In this document: positions 43,540 to 52,612 of the stretch, piece after piece
Numbering within the stretch: position 1 is the first letter of the stretch
Layout of the letters: every line of letters starts with the position of its first letter
DNA from: NP936 sp002726085
GTDB lineage: Bacteria; Acidobacteriota; Vicinamibacteria; Vicinamibacterales; UBA8438
DNA length: 64,000 bases
Direction: 5' to 3'
NCBI GenBank assembly: GCA_036012905.1
Contig: DASCQF010000009.1
Span: 1 to 64,000 of the forward strand
Made by a program: the position numbers and the translations under genes
Notes under the pieces: model-generated
The model's database searches: none
What the model saw: only the letters and a program-made list of their open reading frames with translations
Told to the model about the DNA's origin: nothing

Positions 43540-45075
43540 ATGACGTCTCGCCTCGCGGTCGCAGGCACCGTCCTCTGTGCGGCCCTGGCCACGAGCTGCG
43601 CCCCGAAGGAGGAAGCGGGCGCTCCCCGCGACATTCCCGGTGCCGGGGAGCTCACTGCCGCGCCGACGCCGCCGACCTTCCTCGACGACGCCACATATCC
43701 GCGCTGGCGGGTCGCCGCCGAAGACGAGCCATACACCGCCATCAACGGGGTCCGTCTGAAGGGCTTCGTCGCCGACCAGGTCGCGATCGCCCACCGGAGC
43801 CGCGAGCGCGGCGAACAATGGTGGGGCCGGATCATCGGGTCGGACGCCGACGCCGAATCCGCGGCGTGGATGGCCGAGAAGCTGCGCGAGGCCGGGGTCC
43901 CTGACGTGCGGATCCAGGAGCTCGACCTCCCACCGCAGTGGCGGCCCGTGTCATGGCAGGTCTCGGTCTCGCTCGGCCCAGAGACCGTCACGCTCGAATC
44001 GGCCATGCCGTTCACGCGCACCGCACCCACACCCAACGACGGCCTGGACCTCGAGCTGGTGTATGTCGGTCTCGGGACGCCGGCCGATTATCTCGGGCGG
44101 GACGTGCGAGGCAAGGCGGTGCTCATCCACAGCGTGGCGCGCCAGAACGCGTGGCAGCACGGCGCGCAGCGGAACGGCTCGGTCGAGCGGGCCGTCGACG
44201 GCGGCGCGGCTGCGGTGCTCGTCGCCATCGGCATGCCCGGCAACCGGAAGACGCAGACCAGTGTCCGCGGCGCGCTCCCCGACGACATGACCGGGTTCGC
44301 GCTGGGCGAGGAAGACGGGGGGCGCATCCGGGCCACCATCGAGCGTGCCGCGCTCTCGGGCGGGGTGGCACGCGCCAGCCTCCGGCTCGACACGACGATG
44401 GTCGACGGGCTGACGACCGCCAATGTCTGGGGCGTCATCCCCGGGACAACCGACGAGGACGTCGTGGTCATTGCCCACCGCGACGGTTACTTCGAGGCGG
44501 CCAACGACAACGCCACCGGTGTCGCCAGCGCGATCGGCGTGGCCGAATACTTTATGCGCGTACCGGCCGCTGAACGACGGCGAACGATCAAGATCATCGG
44601 CACCCCAGGCCACCACAACGGCGGCGCCGCCGGCATCGAATGGCTCGCCGAACACCGTGACACCGAACTAGCGAACACCGCGCTTCTGATCAACTTCGAG
44701 CACACCGCGGCGGCACACGTGAACCTCTACGGCCCACGGCACCGGGCGACGAACATGCCGGTCACCTTCCACTGGTTCGTCGGCGTCGGTTCCGAGCTCG
44801 AGCCGCGGGTGTTCGAAGCGTGGGATGCCTTCGGCGTACCGCGGTACACCGACCGGGACGCGCGGCCGGCCGGCGAGATCGGCCGCATCTTCCGCTTCGC
44901 GCCGTCACTGCAGCTTATCGAGGGCGGGATGTACTACCACACCGATCAGGATTCGCTCGAAACGATCCCCCCGTCTGGGCTGGAAAACACGACCCGCTCG
45001 TATGCGAAGATCATCGACCAGGTGAACAGCTTCGACCGTAGCCAGCTCCGGTCGCCGGAGCAGGCCGACCCCTGA
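43540..45075 (+). CDS. M28-family metallopeptidase lipoprotein with PA-type insert
   Basis: 511 residues from ATG 43540. The start is set by the lipoprotein signal VLCAALATSCAP; the longer upstream frame overlaps the hydrolase gene. Residues about 150-270 resemble a protease-associated domain (GKAVLIHSVARQNAW, GGAAAVLVAIGMPGN). The zinc site follows: VVVIAHRDGYFEAANDNATG (His and bridging Asp), GTPGHHNGGAAG, LINFEHTAAAHVNL (Glu) and MYYHTDQDSLETI (final His). The proton-shuttle Glu pair usual in M28 is not obvious. Expected to release amino acids from peptides in the periplasm, or to act as a related amidase. Confidence 0.85.
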   Translation: MTSRLAVAGTVLCAALATSCAPKEEAGAPRDIPGAGELTAAPTPPTFLDDATYPRWRVAAEDEPYTAINGVRLKGFVADQVAIAHRSRERGEQWWGRIIGSDADAESAAWMAEKLREAGVPDVRIQELDLPPQWRPVSWQVSVSLGPETVTLESAMPFTRTAPTPNDGLDLELVYVGLGTPADYLGRDVRGKAVLIHSVARQNAWQHGAQRNGSVERAVDGGAAAVLVAIGMPGNRKTQTSVRGALPDDMTGFALGEEDGGRIRATIERAALSGGVARASLRLDTTMVDGLTTANVWGVIPGTTDEDVVVIAHRDGYFEAANDNATGVASAIGVAEYFMRVPAAERRRTIKIIGTPGHHNGGAAGIEWLAEHRDTELANTALLINFEHTAAAHVNLYGPRHRATNMPVTFHWFVGVGSELEPRVFEAWDAFGVPRYTDRDARPAGEIGRIFRFAPSLQLIEGGMYYHTDQDSLETIPPSGLENTTRSYAKIIDQVNSFDRSQLRSPEQADP

Positions 45076-45105
45076 GCGACCCGGCCGGTCCCGGTCTCCG
45101 AGCCG

Positions 45106-47397
45106 TCAGCGCGGCTCGCCCAAGCGCACCGGCATCGTCATCGCCCCGTTGCCCGCCGAGTCCCAGGCGGCGAAGCGGACCCAGGCCTGTCCGGTCGCGT
45201 CGAACGGAACCGTGAAGGTCTCGTGGCCGAACGCCGGATGGTCCGTGGCCGAGAGGCGGTGGGTCGTCGTGCGCTCACCGTCACCGAAGACCACCTCGAC
45301 GAACTCGAGTGGGAAGGTCCACTCGACCTCGGCGACCACCCGCATCCCGGCGTCACTTCCCTCGTAGCGGTGCGACGGGATGAGCACCTCGCCCGAGGTG
45401 ACGAAGTAGTCGCCGCGCTCGAGCACGTCGATGATCGGCGCATAGGCGCCCGGCGGGGGGAGCTCGTCAAGACGCAGGTAGCTCACCGGCCCGTTCGCGT
45501 AGACGTCGTCACCCGGAGCCTTGAAATAGGTCTCGGTGATGGCCAGCAGATACTTGGGGCGTTGCGACGTCCCCGCGACCCAGTTGTTCATGTCGTCGAG
45601 CAGCGGGATCACTCGCTTCCCGGACAACCGGATCTCCGACAGGTCGGACCCCATCCCCCACCGCCACCCCACGCCCCGATACCGGTCGTCGAGAAACTGG
45701 GTCGTCTCCCGGATTGCATCCGGGTAGCCGGTCGAGCCCTTCGTGCGCGGATGCGGCATATAGACCAGCATGTCCTCCGCCGCGATCATCGCCATCATGT
45801 CGGCGACGCTACCGATGTTGTACATGCGGCCGTACTCGGGGTGCTCGGTCACGAGCGGGTTCCCCGCCGGGCGCGCGTCGACGTAGTAGACCGGATGCGA
45901 GAACAGCAGGTCCCAGTGACCGCCGAGGAGATTGCTGTTCTCCATCTCGGGCAAGACCATGAAGGTCTCGTCGGAATGCCGCTCGGCGCCCTCAAAGAGC
46001 CAGCGCTGCTCCTCGAGCTGCGTGGCGTCCCGGGGCCGGTCGACCGGCCCGGCGATGTTGATTCCGGCGGCCCGGATGACCTCGAAGTCCGATAGGCGCG
46101 AATCGATGCTCCCGGTCGCCATCAACGACCGACCGAGGTTGGTGTGATAGTGGCTGCCCATCACTTGGTGGCCGGGCAGCGGGCGGTACACGTCGCCATT
46201 CGTGAAGGCGAGCGCCGCCTCGAACGCCCCGGAGTGGTCGCCCAGCGTCGGGTAGAAGTAGGCCGCCATGTGCTGCTCGGTACCCGGCGGCGCGCTGTAG
46301 AGCGACCAGTTGGCGAGATACCGCTCGACCGCCTCCTGTTCGCCCTGGCGAACACCGATGCTGAACGACGCGTCGTCGTCCTTGCGATACCAGTTGTAGC
46401 CGACGTTGATCTCGACCTCCCGAGCCCAGAAGAACGTGTGCGGCGGCGGGAAGGCTGCAATGGCGGCGCCGTTTGTTTCCGCCACGACGAGGCGGTTCGC
46501 CGCCCGCAGGGTCACGGCGTCGGTGTTGGCCGGCCCCTTCAGCGAGTACGACTGCAGCTGGGTCGCGACATCGCGCCAGTACACCGAGCTGTCGGGGCCG
46601 ATATCGAGACCGGTGAGCCCCACGTCGTACTTGTAGGCGACCGAGGGCCGCTCGGTCGATGCGACCGCCTCGACGCGAATCAGGTTCGTGCCCTCGTGGA
46701 CGCTCAGCACGAGCGCGCCCGAGAACGACCCGAGCGTCAAACCGGAAAAGGAGACGCTGAGCCGACGGCCCTCGGAACGGACCGTACACGCGCTTGCGCG
46801 ATAGCCCGCCGCGCCCCGCCGAATCTCGTCTGGCGAACGGGGCAGACCCGGCTGACCGGCGACACCTTCGGCTGGCGGGGGATTCCCACCACCGACCTCC
46901 GCGCGCAGGTCGAGCGGCGCGTCCCAGAACACGTCCCACTTGTAGCGGTCCACGACCTCCTGGGTCAGCTCCACGTCCAACCCACGAAGCGGCGCGAGCT
47001 GCTGATTGCTGATCCGTCGGAACCCCTCGACGATCTGGAAATCTATACTGAGATCCGTTGCGACCGGTGTCCACCTCGCCGAAGAGCCCGACCGCAGCGC
47101 CAGCTCGTCAATGACCGGCACACCCTGCCTGATCGCGAACCGCAGACGGACCCGCTCGCTCCCCGCGCCGGCCCATTCAACGACCAGCTCGTCCCCCGAG
47201 ACGCGTGCCACAGCACCGGACCTCCCCGTATACGCGCGCAGGTCGCATATCGACGTCGCAGGATTCGGCTGCGCACCGGCCTTCGAGGCCGCCGGCCCGA
47301 GCAGCATCACCGCCAGGCATGAAACTGACACCGGAAGCCGAAGCCACCAGCTGAGCACGAACGACTGGTTGACGCGCAGTGTCATGGGTGCCGACAT
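45106..47397 (-). CDS. Large secreted protein, metal-dependent-hydrolase-like motifs; paralogue of 59656-61722
   Basis: 763 residues from ATG 47397, seven bases after GGGAG. N-terminal signal peptide (LRLPVSVSCLAVMLLGPAASKAGA). The first 330 residues look beta-rich and resemble glycoside-hydrolase-type N-terminal sandwiches; the second half has HYHTNLG, PEMENSNLLGGHWDLLFSHPVYY, MPHPRTKGSTGYPDAI and GDYFVTSGEVLIP. These blocks, and their order, recur in the 59656-61722 protein (HWHLAYT, PSEEANVHFGGHWALVFPKPVYW, HPRTKGSTGFPD, GDFFTTTGEVLLP). The His/Glu pattern suggests a PHP-like or amidohydrolase-like metal site, but I do not recognise the family. Convergent with the M28 gene, 30 bases apart. 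Confidence 0.82.
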   Translation of the reverse strand: MSAPMTLRVNQSFVLSWWLRLPVSVSCLAVMLLGPAASKAGAQPNPATSICDLRAYTGRSGAVARVSGDELVVEWAGAGSERVRLRFAIRQGVPVIDELALRSGSSARWTPVATDLSIDFQIVEGFRRISNQQLAPLRGLDVELTQEVVDRYKWDVFWDAPLDLRAEVGGGNPPPAEGVAGQPGLPRSPDEIRRGAAGYRASACTVRSEGRRLSVSFSGLTLGSFSGALVLSVHEGTNLIRVEAVASTERPSVAYKYDVGLTGLDIGPDSSVYWRDVATQLQSYSLKGPANTDAVTLRAANRLVVAETNGAAIAAFPPPHTFFWAREVEINVGYNWYRKDDDASFSIGVRQGEQEAVERYLANWSLYSAPPGTEQHMAAYFYPTLGDHSGAFEAALAFTNGDVYRPLPGHQVMGSHYHTNLGRSLMATGSIDSRLSDFEVIRAAGINIAGPVDRPRDATQLEEQRWLFEGAERHSDETFMVLPEMENSNLLGGHWDLLFSHPVYYVDARPAGNPLVTEHPEYGRMYNIGSVADMMAMIAAEDMLVYMPHPRTKGSTGYPDAIRETTQFLDDRYRGVGWRWGMGSDLSEIRLSGKRVIPLLDDMNNWVAGTSQRPKYLLAITETYFKAPGDDVYANGPVSYLRLDELPPPGAYAPIIDVLERGDYFVTSGEVLIPSHRYEGSDAGMRVVAEVEWTFPLEFVEVVFGDGERTTTHRLSATDHPAFGHETFTVPFDATGQAWVRFAAWDSAGNGAMTMPVRLGEPR

Positions 47398-47538
47398 CTT
47401 ATCTCCCACAGACGACAGCGTGTGATGCGGGGCTCACGATCCTCAGAACGCCGTGCCATCACGGCTGCACGGAGCGCGCCGCGGCGGTCAACCGACGGGA
47501 CGTCCCGGTCACGTCACCAGTCACGGGCGGGACTGCCA

Positions 47539-47544
47539 TACAAT
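47539..47544 (+). promoter_or_regulatory. Possible -10 element (TACAAT) before the aldolase gene
   Basis: TACAAT lies 32 bases upstream of the ATG at 47576, in the 178-base divergent spacer 47398-47575. No clear -35 box was found at 16-18 bases, so the call is weak. Confidence 0.3.
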
Positions 47545-47575
47545 GCGGGCGACAGAGCTTTGGAGGGAACGGAAC

Positions 47576-48511
47576 ATGACATCGAGCACGATCCGGACGT
47601 CCGTCATGATGGCGGCCATCGTCGTCCTCGCCGGCGCCGCGCTGCTCGGCCAGCAGGCGCCCGTCAACACCGTCGTGCCGCTGCTCGACGACGACAAACC
47701 GATCTTCGGACAATTCGTCAACTACATCGGCGTGGGGAGCGACCGGGAATCGGCGGTCGCCCAGGCCGGGAACGAGGATTTCGACTTCGTCGTCTACGAC
47801 CTCGAGCACGTGCCGTTCGACGTGCCCCGATTGACCGCCTACCTGCAGTGGCTTCTGGACCGCCGCGCCATCGCGGAATCCGGGCTCACAGCAACGAAGA
47901 CGGTGTTCGTGCGCATGCCGTTCAATGCGCGTGAGGGCAACGAATGGCTCATCAAGAACGTCCTCGACCAGGGGGTGCATGGGCTCGTGTTTCCCCACAC
48001 GGAGACTGTCGACCAGGCGCTGCACGCCGTGCGGGCGATGCGCTATCCCCAGGCGCCGGACAGCCCCGACTTCGAGCCCGAGGGCATCCGGGGCACGAGC
48101 CCGGCGATCGCGGCCCGCTACTGGGGCCTGTCGTCGTTCGAGTACCGTGCACGCGCCGACATCTGGCGGCTCGACCCGGCCGGCAGCCTGCTGCCGATTT
48201 TCATCATCGAGAACAGGATTGGGGTCCAGAACGTCCGTGACATCGCCCGGGCGCTGAGCGAGCGCAACATCGGCGCAATCCTGTGGGCCGGGTCCGGCGA
48301 CCTGAGCGCGTCCTACATCGGTGATCGGGCCGCGGTCGCCACTGCCATCGACACGGTCATCGCGGCGGGACGGGAGTTCGGGCTGCCGGTCGCCATAAAC
48401 GGCCACGCCGACCTGGAGAACCGGGTCGAACAGGGCGTGCGGATGTTCGTAAGCATCGGGTCCGGCTCAGAGGCCCCAACCGAAGAACTGCGACGAGCCG
48501 TCGGCCGATGA
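47576..48511 (+). CDS. Exported HpcH/HpaI-family aldolase/citrate-lyase-like protein
   Basis: 311 residues. The start is fixed by GGAGGGAACGG before the ATG. The N-terminus (TSVMMAAIVVLAGAALLGQQA) is a signal peptide or anchor, unusual because family members act in the cytoplasm. Barrel motifs are FVVYDLEHVPFDV, TVFVRMPFNAREG, GVHGLVFPHTETVDQAL, IFIIENRIGVQNV (metal Glu) and AILWAGSGDLSASYIG (metal Asp). Class II aldolases of this family cleave hydroxy-keto acids from aromatic or sugar-acid breakdown using a divalent metal and pyruvate. Substrate unknown. Confidence 0.85.
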   Translation: MTSSTIRTSVMMAAIVVLAGAALLGQQAPVNTVVPLLDDDKPIFGQFVNYIGVGSDRESAVAQAGNEDFDFVVYDLEHVPFDVPRLTAYLQWLLDRRAIAESGLTATKTVFVRMPFNAREGNEWLIKNVLDQGVHGLVFPHTETVDQALHAVRAMRYPQAPDSPDFEPEGIRGTSPAIAARYWGLSSFEYRARADIWRLDPAGSLLPIFIIENRIGVQNVRDIARALSERNIGAILWAGSGDLSASYIGDRAAVATAIDTVIAAGREFGLPVAINGHADLENRVEQGVRMFVSIGSGSEAPTEELRRAVGR

Positions 48512-48522
48512 GACCGGTCGCG

Positions 48523-50778
48523 CTACCGCAGCAGATCGAAGAGGTAGCTGTACTTCAGGGTCAAGGTGCGCCCGGCCCCCGTCGGCACCCCGCTGCCGAT
48601 GCCCTGGATGTCGTTGTAGACGACGAACAACCCGGTGTTGGCGTCCGAGAGTAGGCCGAAGCGGAGGTTCGACGACCACAGGTCGGCCCGGTCGTTGTAC
48701 TGGACGAGCGCCTGAAAGAACATGCGCGTCGTGAACGAGTACGAAGCGCGCAGCCGGGCGAGGTTGGTGGTGAAGTCGCCGCCGGGCAGACGCAGGTCGT
48801 TGTAGCTCCATTCGAAGCTGGTGTTGAACGTCTCCCCGACGCGAACGGTCACCGACGGTTGAATCGAGATCCGATCCCCACCGAACAGTCCTCCGACGAA
48901 GGAATTCAACTGGGCGCTGATCGGCGCGCCGAGATTGGTGTTGCCGGCAATCTGCATCTCGGCGTGGTCGTAGCTGCCGGGCGGCACGACGACCCCCGGA
49001 AAGATCTCGAACGCCTCGAACACCCCCTCCCGGGTGATGTTCATCCCGGTGTGGATCTCGTAGCCGTTGCGCCACTCGAGATGGTTGTCGATATGGGTGA
49101 ACTGCGTCTCGTGCCGGCCGGTGTCGAAGTCGAAGAACGTGTTGTGAAACACATGCGGACGAATCTCGTGCAGTCCCAGGAGGTCATCGGGCCTGAAGGT
49201 CGTGAAGACGCTGGCATTCATGCGTCGGTAGCCTTCGCGGGCGAGGAACCCGACCTCGGGGTTGAAGTTCGGCGCGACCTCGGTGTAGCCGAGCCCGACC
49301 CGTGACCACGACGACTCGTGCTGCCCCGAGAGCGCATAGGCGTGCGTGTCGCCCGATGCCAGGCCGGGCGTCTCGGTGTCGGCCGCAAAGCCGGTAATCG
49401 TGCCACTTTGGCCGACGCCCCACCGCCCATCGACGGCATAGGTGCGGTTGAAGTCATCCTCGCCCGCCAGCTCGCCGGTCGCCTGGCGATTTACGACGAT
49501 GGCACCGAAGTTGGAGCGGTTCCCCAGGTCCTGGCGGACACGCGCGACGGTGAAATTCTGCTGCGGCGTGCCGGTGGCGCCGACCGAATCCTGCTGCATG
49601 CTCAAGAAGCCGACGTTGGTGTTTCGGCCGATCTTGCCAGACAGGCGTCCGCCGCCGAGAATCGGGATCTGTCCGCCGTCGGCGCCCAGACCGATGCGCC
49701 GGCTGAAGAAGATGTCGACCGCCCCCTGCTGTCCGACGGAGAACAGGCCCGCGTTCTCGAGAAAGAACGGCCGCTTTTCAGGGAAGAACAAGTTGAACCG
49801 GTCGAGGTTGATCTGCTGGTCATCCACCTCGACCTGGGCGAAGTCGGTGTTGTAGGTGAGGTCGAGGGTCAGGCTGGGCGTGACACTGTACTTGAGGTCG
49901 GCGCCGATCTCGCCGGTGGTCAGATTGCTGCTGTTCGCGCTGCGATGCAGCGACTCGCTGAGCGCGTAAGGCATGAACTGCAGATTGCGCTGTCTCGGCA
50001 CCGTCAGCCCCTGCAGCTCGCCCGCCAGCGAGATCCGGTTCAGGTTGAACTGCCGCGGGAGGGGCGACCAGTAGGCCTGCTCGTTCCGGACCCGGATATT
50101 GCGCTGAAAGTTCATGCCCCAGGTCTGGTCATCGGACGACGGATAGCGTAAGGTCCGGAACGGTATGGCGATCTCGGCCGTCCAGCCGACGTCGGTGATC
50201 TGGGTGACCACCTGCCAGGCGCCGTCCCAGTTCAGATTGAACCCGCCACCCGACCCACGCTGCTGCTGACTGCCGCCGGGGCGACCGGTCCCGCCACCGC
50301 TCCCCTGCCCCTCGTTGGTGAGCTGACCGTCGTATTCGAGACCGGCCGGATTGGTCCCGAACACGAAGCCGTTGAGGCCGTCGTGATAGGTGTCGAGGAT
50401 GAGCCGAAAGCTGTCGGTCTCGGTCAGGTCCGAGTCGCGACGGCTGTCGGCTGCGATGATGGTGCCAACATCTGCGGTGAAGCAGACGACGCCGAAATAC
50501 AACGTATCGGCCGTATACACAATGCGCACCTCGGTACGCTCCGAGGCCGGCTCCCCCTCGAACGGCCGGCTCTGCACGAACCCGGTGGCGAGCATGGCGT
50601 CGGCGTAGACGGGGTCGTTGAGCACCTCACCGTCGACCACCGGCCCGTCGGCGACCCGCACGGCGCTCATCAGCGGCTGGCCGTCTCGCTCGGCTGGCTG
50701 GGCCGCGGCGGGAGTAGAGAGACCGACCATCAACAGCGGCGACGCCGCAAGACTTGCAAAACCGGAATAGCGCATCAT
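48523..50778 (-). CDS. DUF5916-type outer-membrane protein with CBM9-like N-terminus
   Basis: 751 residues. Signal peptide LAASPLLMVGLSTPAAAQ. Residues about 35-240 form a carbohydrate-binding-module-9-like beta sandwich (GPVVDGEVLNDPVYADA, VRIVYTADTLYFGVVC, DSFRLILDTYHDGLNGFVFGTNPAG, WTAEIAIPFRTLRYP), broken by a Gly/Ser/Gln-rich linker. The rest is a beta-barrel of alternating hydrophobic strands beginning DLKYSVTPSLTLDLTYNTDFAQVEVDDQQINLDRFNLFFPEKRPFF (split here for description), the hallmark of DUF5916, and ending with an aromatic strand (YSYLFDLLR). Likely an outer-membrane sensor or porin-like binder; exact role unknown in the family. Confidence 0.88.
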   Translation of the reverse strand: MMRYSGFASLAASPLLMVGLSTPAAAQPAERDGQPLMSAVRVADGPVVDGEVLNDPVYADAMLATGFVQSRPFEGEPASERTEVRIVYTADTLYFGVVCFTADVGTIIAADSRRDSDLTETDSFRLILDTYHDGLNGFVFGTNPAGLEYDGQLTNEGQGSGGGTGRPGGSQQQRGSGGGFNLNWDGAWQVVTQITDVGWTAEIAIPFRTLRYPSSDDQTWGMNFQRNIRVRNEQAYWSPLPRQFNLNRISLAGELQGLTVPRQRNLQFMPYALSESLHRSANSSNLTTGEIGADLKYSVTPSLTLDLTYNTDFAQVEVDDQQINLDRFNLFFPEKRPFFLENAGLFSVGQQGAVDIFFSRRIGLGADGGQIPILGGGRLSGKIGRNTNVGFLSMQQDSVGATGTPQQNFTVARVRQDLGNRSNFGAIVVNRQATGELAGEDDFNRTYAVDGRWGVGQSGTITGFAADTETPGLASGDTHAYALSGQHESSWSRVGLGYTEVAPNFNPEVGFLAREGYRRMNASVFTTFRPDDLLGLHEIRPHVFHNTFFDFDTGRHETQFTHIDNHLEWRNGYEIHTGMNITREGVFEAFEIFPGVVVPPGSYDHAEMQIAGNTNLGAPISAQLNSFVGGLFGGDRISIQPSVTVRVGETFNTSFEWSYNDLRLPGGDFTTNLARLRASYSFTTRMFFQALVQYNDRADLWSSNLRFGLLSDANTGLFVVYNDIQGIGSGVPTGAGRTLTLKYSYLFDLLR

Positions 50779-50866
50779 ATGAAACTCGACTGTGACCGAC
50801 GACAGATCCTTTTATGCTATCAGCCTCCGAGACGCGCCGGCAGCCCGCGGACTGCACCCGGTCGGC

Positions 50867-50872
50867 TACAAT
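50867..50872 (+). promoter_or_regulatory. Possible -10 element (TACAAT) before the DinB gene
   Basis: TACAAT sits 50 bases before the ATG at 50922 in the divergent spacer to the DUF5916 gene. No convincing -35 hexamer; weak call. Confidence 0.3.
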
Positions 50873-50921
50873 ACGGACATACTCGAGCAGTGACACGCCA
50901 GACCGAAAGGAACCAGCCACA

Positions 50922-51509
50922 ATGATTCGTTTTTCAGCGATACGACGGTCATCCATCAAACAGCTCACCCTGTCGTTGGTCGTGGGGAGCCTGACGCTGG
51001 CCACCGTGCCGGCCCCGGCCGACGCGCAGAACCTGACACCCGACTCGGCCGCCGCGGTGAAGGCTGCCTTTCTCGCCGATATCGAGGTGATGCGCGAGAA
51101 GTTCCTGGGGCTGGCCGACGCGTTCCCTCAGGACAAGTACACGTGGCGTCCGATGGAGGGGGTACGCTCGGTCTCGGAAGTCCTGATGCTCATCGCGAGC
51201 GAGGGCTACGGGTTCGCCCCGACCGCGCTCGGCGGTGAGGCGGCGATGAGCCGCGACGAGTCGCGGGCGCTGTCGTCGATTACCGACAAGGCGCAGGTGG
51301 TCGACCATCTGACCAAGGGCTTCGCGCACGCCACGGCGCAGCTCGAGTCAATCGACCCGGCCACGCTCGTCGCCCCGCGCAATCTCTTCGGGCAGGAGCG
51401 GTCGACGCCCGCGCTGGTGATGTTCGTGGGTGGCGACATGCACGAGCATCTTGGCCAGCTCATCGCGTATGCGCGGTCCAATCAGATCGTGCCGCCCTGG
51501 AGCCGCTGA
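50922..51509 (+). CDS. Exported DinB-family protein
   Basis: 195 residues. Signal peptide IKQLTLSLVVGSLTLATVPAPADAQ. The mature part is a four-helix bundle of the DinB/DfsB type, starting FLADIEVMREKFLGLADAFPQDKYTWRPMEGVRS and ending with VGGDMHEHLGQLIAYAR, the usual metal-binding His block. Other His residues in VVDHLTKGFAHATAQL may complete the site. DinB proteins are often thiol-dependent metal enzymes, but exported members are uncharacterised. AAAGGAA upstream of the ATG at 50922 acts as ribosome site. Confidence 0.86.
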   Translation: MIRFSAIRRSSIKQLTLSLVVGSLTLATVPAPADAQNLTPDSAAAVKAAFLADIEVMREKFLGLADAFPQDKYTWRPMEGVRSVSEVLMLIASEGYGFAPTALGGEAAMSRDESRALSSITDKAQVVDHLTKGFAHATAQLESIDPATLVAPRNLFGQERSTPALVMFVGGDMHEHLGQLIAYARSNQIVPPWSR

Positions 51510-51556
51510 CCCGATGACCCGGTGACCCGTCTGACACAGTCGACGAAGGAGGCACC

Positions 51557-52576
51557 ATGAGGCTCCGGATGCTTGCGGCGTCGGTCGCCGCGGGGGGGTG
51601 TCTGCTGGCGCTGGCCGCACCGGCCGCCGCACAGTGCGAGCCGGACGGCGACATCCAGTTCGTCTGTGGACCGATCAGCCCCGAGGATCTGGCGCGGGTC
51701 CCGAACACCCCCTGGGTCATCGTGGCGAGCTGGGAAGACGACGGCTACCTCTCGGCTGCCGACAGCCGCGACCACCATACCGTCCGGCTGTTCCAGACCG
51801 CCGCCTCGCGCGCCCGTCACGACCAGGGGACCTATGGCGCGTGTCCCGGCATGACGACAAACGGCTTCCGGGCACACGGCATCAGCCTGCGTCCGGGGAG
51901 CGATAGCACCCATACGCTCTATGTGGTCCGGCACGGCGAGCGGGAAGCGGTCGAGGTGTTCGAGATCGACGCGCGTGGGGCCGAGCCGGGCCTGACCTGG
52001 ACTGGCTGCGCCGTGGCGCCCGAGGGCCTCGGCCTGAACGCGGTGGTCGCGCTGCCCGACGGCGGATTCGCGGCGACAAGTCCTCGCACCAGCGACATCT
52101 GGGAATGGCACAGCGGCGACGGATGGGTACGGGTGCCCGGCAGCGAAGACATCGGTCCCAACGGATTGGAGATCTCAGCCGACGGCCGGTGGTTCCTGGT
52201 GGCCGGCTATGCCAGCCAGTCGGTCATCCGGCTGTCGCGTGGGCAGACCCCGGTTCGAAAGGATACCGTCGAGGTCGGCTTCAACATCGACAACGTGCAC
52301 TGGGCCCCAGACGGGACGCTGCTGGCGGCCGGTCACAACGCGCCGACGCGGAACCGGGTCGGCGAATGCATCGGGCGGCGCACGTGCGAGGGGCTCACGA
52401 CGCACGTGGCCCGGGTCGACACGCAGGCGCTCACCGCCCAGGAGATCTTCACCTACCCGACCGACGACAACCTGATTCTGGGCACGGTGGCGATCGAGGT
52501 CGGCGACGAGCTCTGGGTGGGCCAGGTCGCCGGCGGCACTCGCATCGCCCGTGTCTCGTTGCCGTCTCCACGGTAG
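51557..52576 (+). CDS. Secreted beta-propeller, SMP-30/arylesterase-like
   Basis: 339 residues. Signal peptide MRLRMLAASVAAGGCLLALAAPAAA. Repeated strands such as GLNAVVALPDGGFAATSP, IGPNGLEISADGRWFLVAGYASQSVIRLS and FNIDNVHWAPDGTLLAAGHN are the blades of a six-bladed SMP-30/gluconolactonase/paraoxonase-type propeller; the conserved Asn in GPNGLE and NVHW are candidate calcium ligands. Cys pairs (CEPDG ... FVCG, ECIGRRTCEG) suggest disulfides in the periplasm. Probably a lactonase or esterase; substrate unknown. GAAGGAGG precedes the ATG. Confidence 0.82.
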   Translation: MRLRMLAASVAAGGCLLALAAPAAAQCEPDGDIQFVCGPISPEDLARVPNTPWVIVASWEDDGYLSAADSRDHHTVRLFQTAASRARHDQGTYGACPGMTTNGFRAHGISLRPGSDSTHTLYVVRHGEREAVEVFEIDARGAEPGLTWTGCAVAPEGLGLNAVVALPDGGFAATSPRTSDIWEWHSGDGWVRVPGSEDIGPNGLEISADGRWFLVAGYASQSVIRLSRGQTPVRKDTVEVGFNIDNVHWAPDGTLLAAGHNAPTRNRVGECIGRRTCEGLTTHVARVDTQALTAQEIFTYPTDDNLILGTVAIEVGDELWVGQVAGGTRIARVSLPSPR

Positions 52577-52612
52577 CCACAGTCGAGCGCACGATTCAGG
52601 GAGACAACGACC

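Noticed and set aside
42675..44036. 453-codon minus-strand open frame
   Set aside because: Antisense to the alpha/beta hydrolase and M28 peptidase, both of which have clear catalytic motifs and signal peptides.
45076..45105. Bidirectional terminator between the M28 gene and the convergent secreted-protein gene
   Set aside because: The spacer is GC-rich but I could not build a convincing stem with a U-run.
46144..47322. 392-codon plus-strand open frame
   Set aside because: Antisense to the large secreted protein, which has a paralogue in the window and a good ribosome site.
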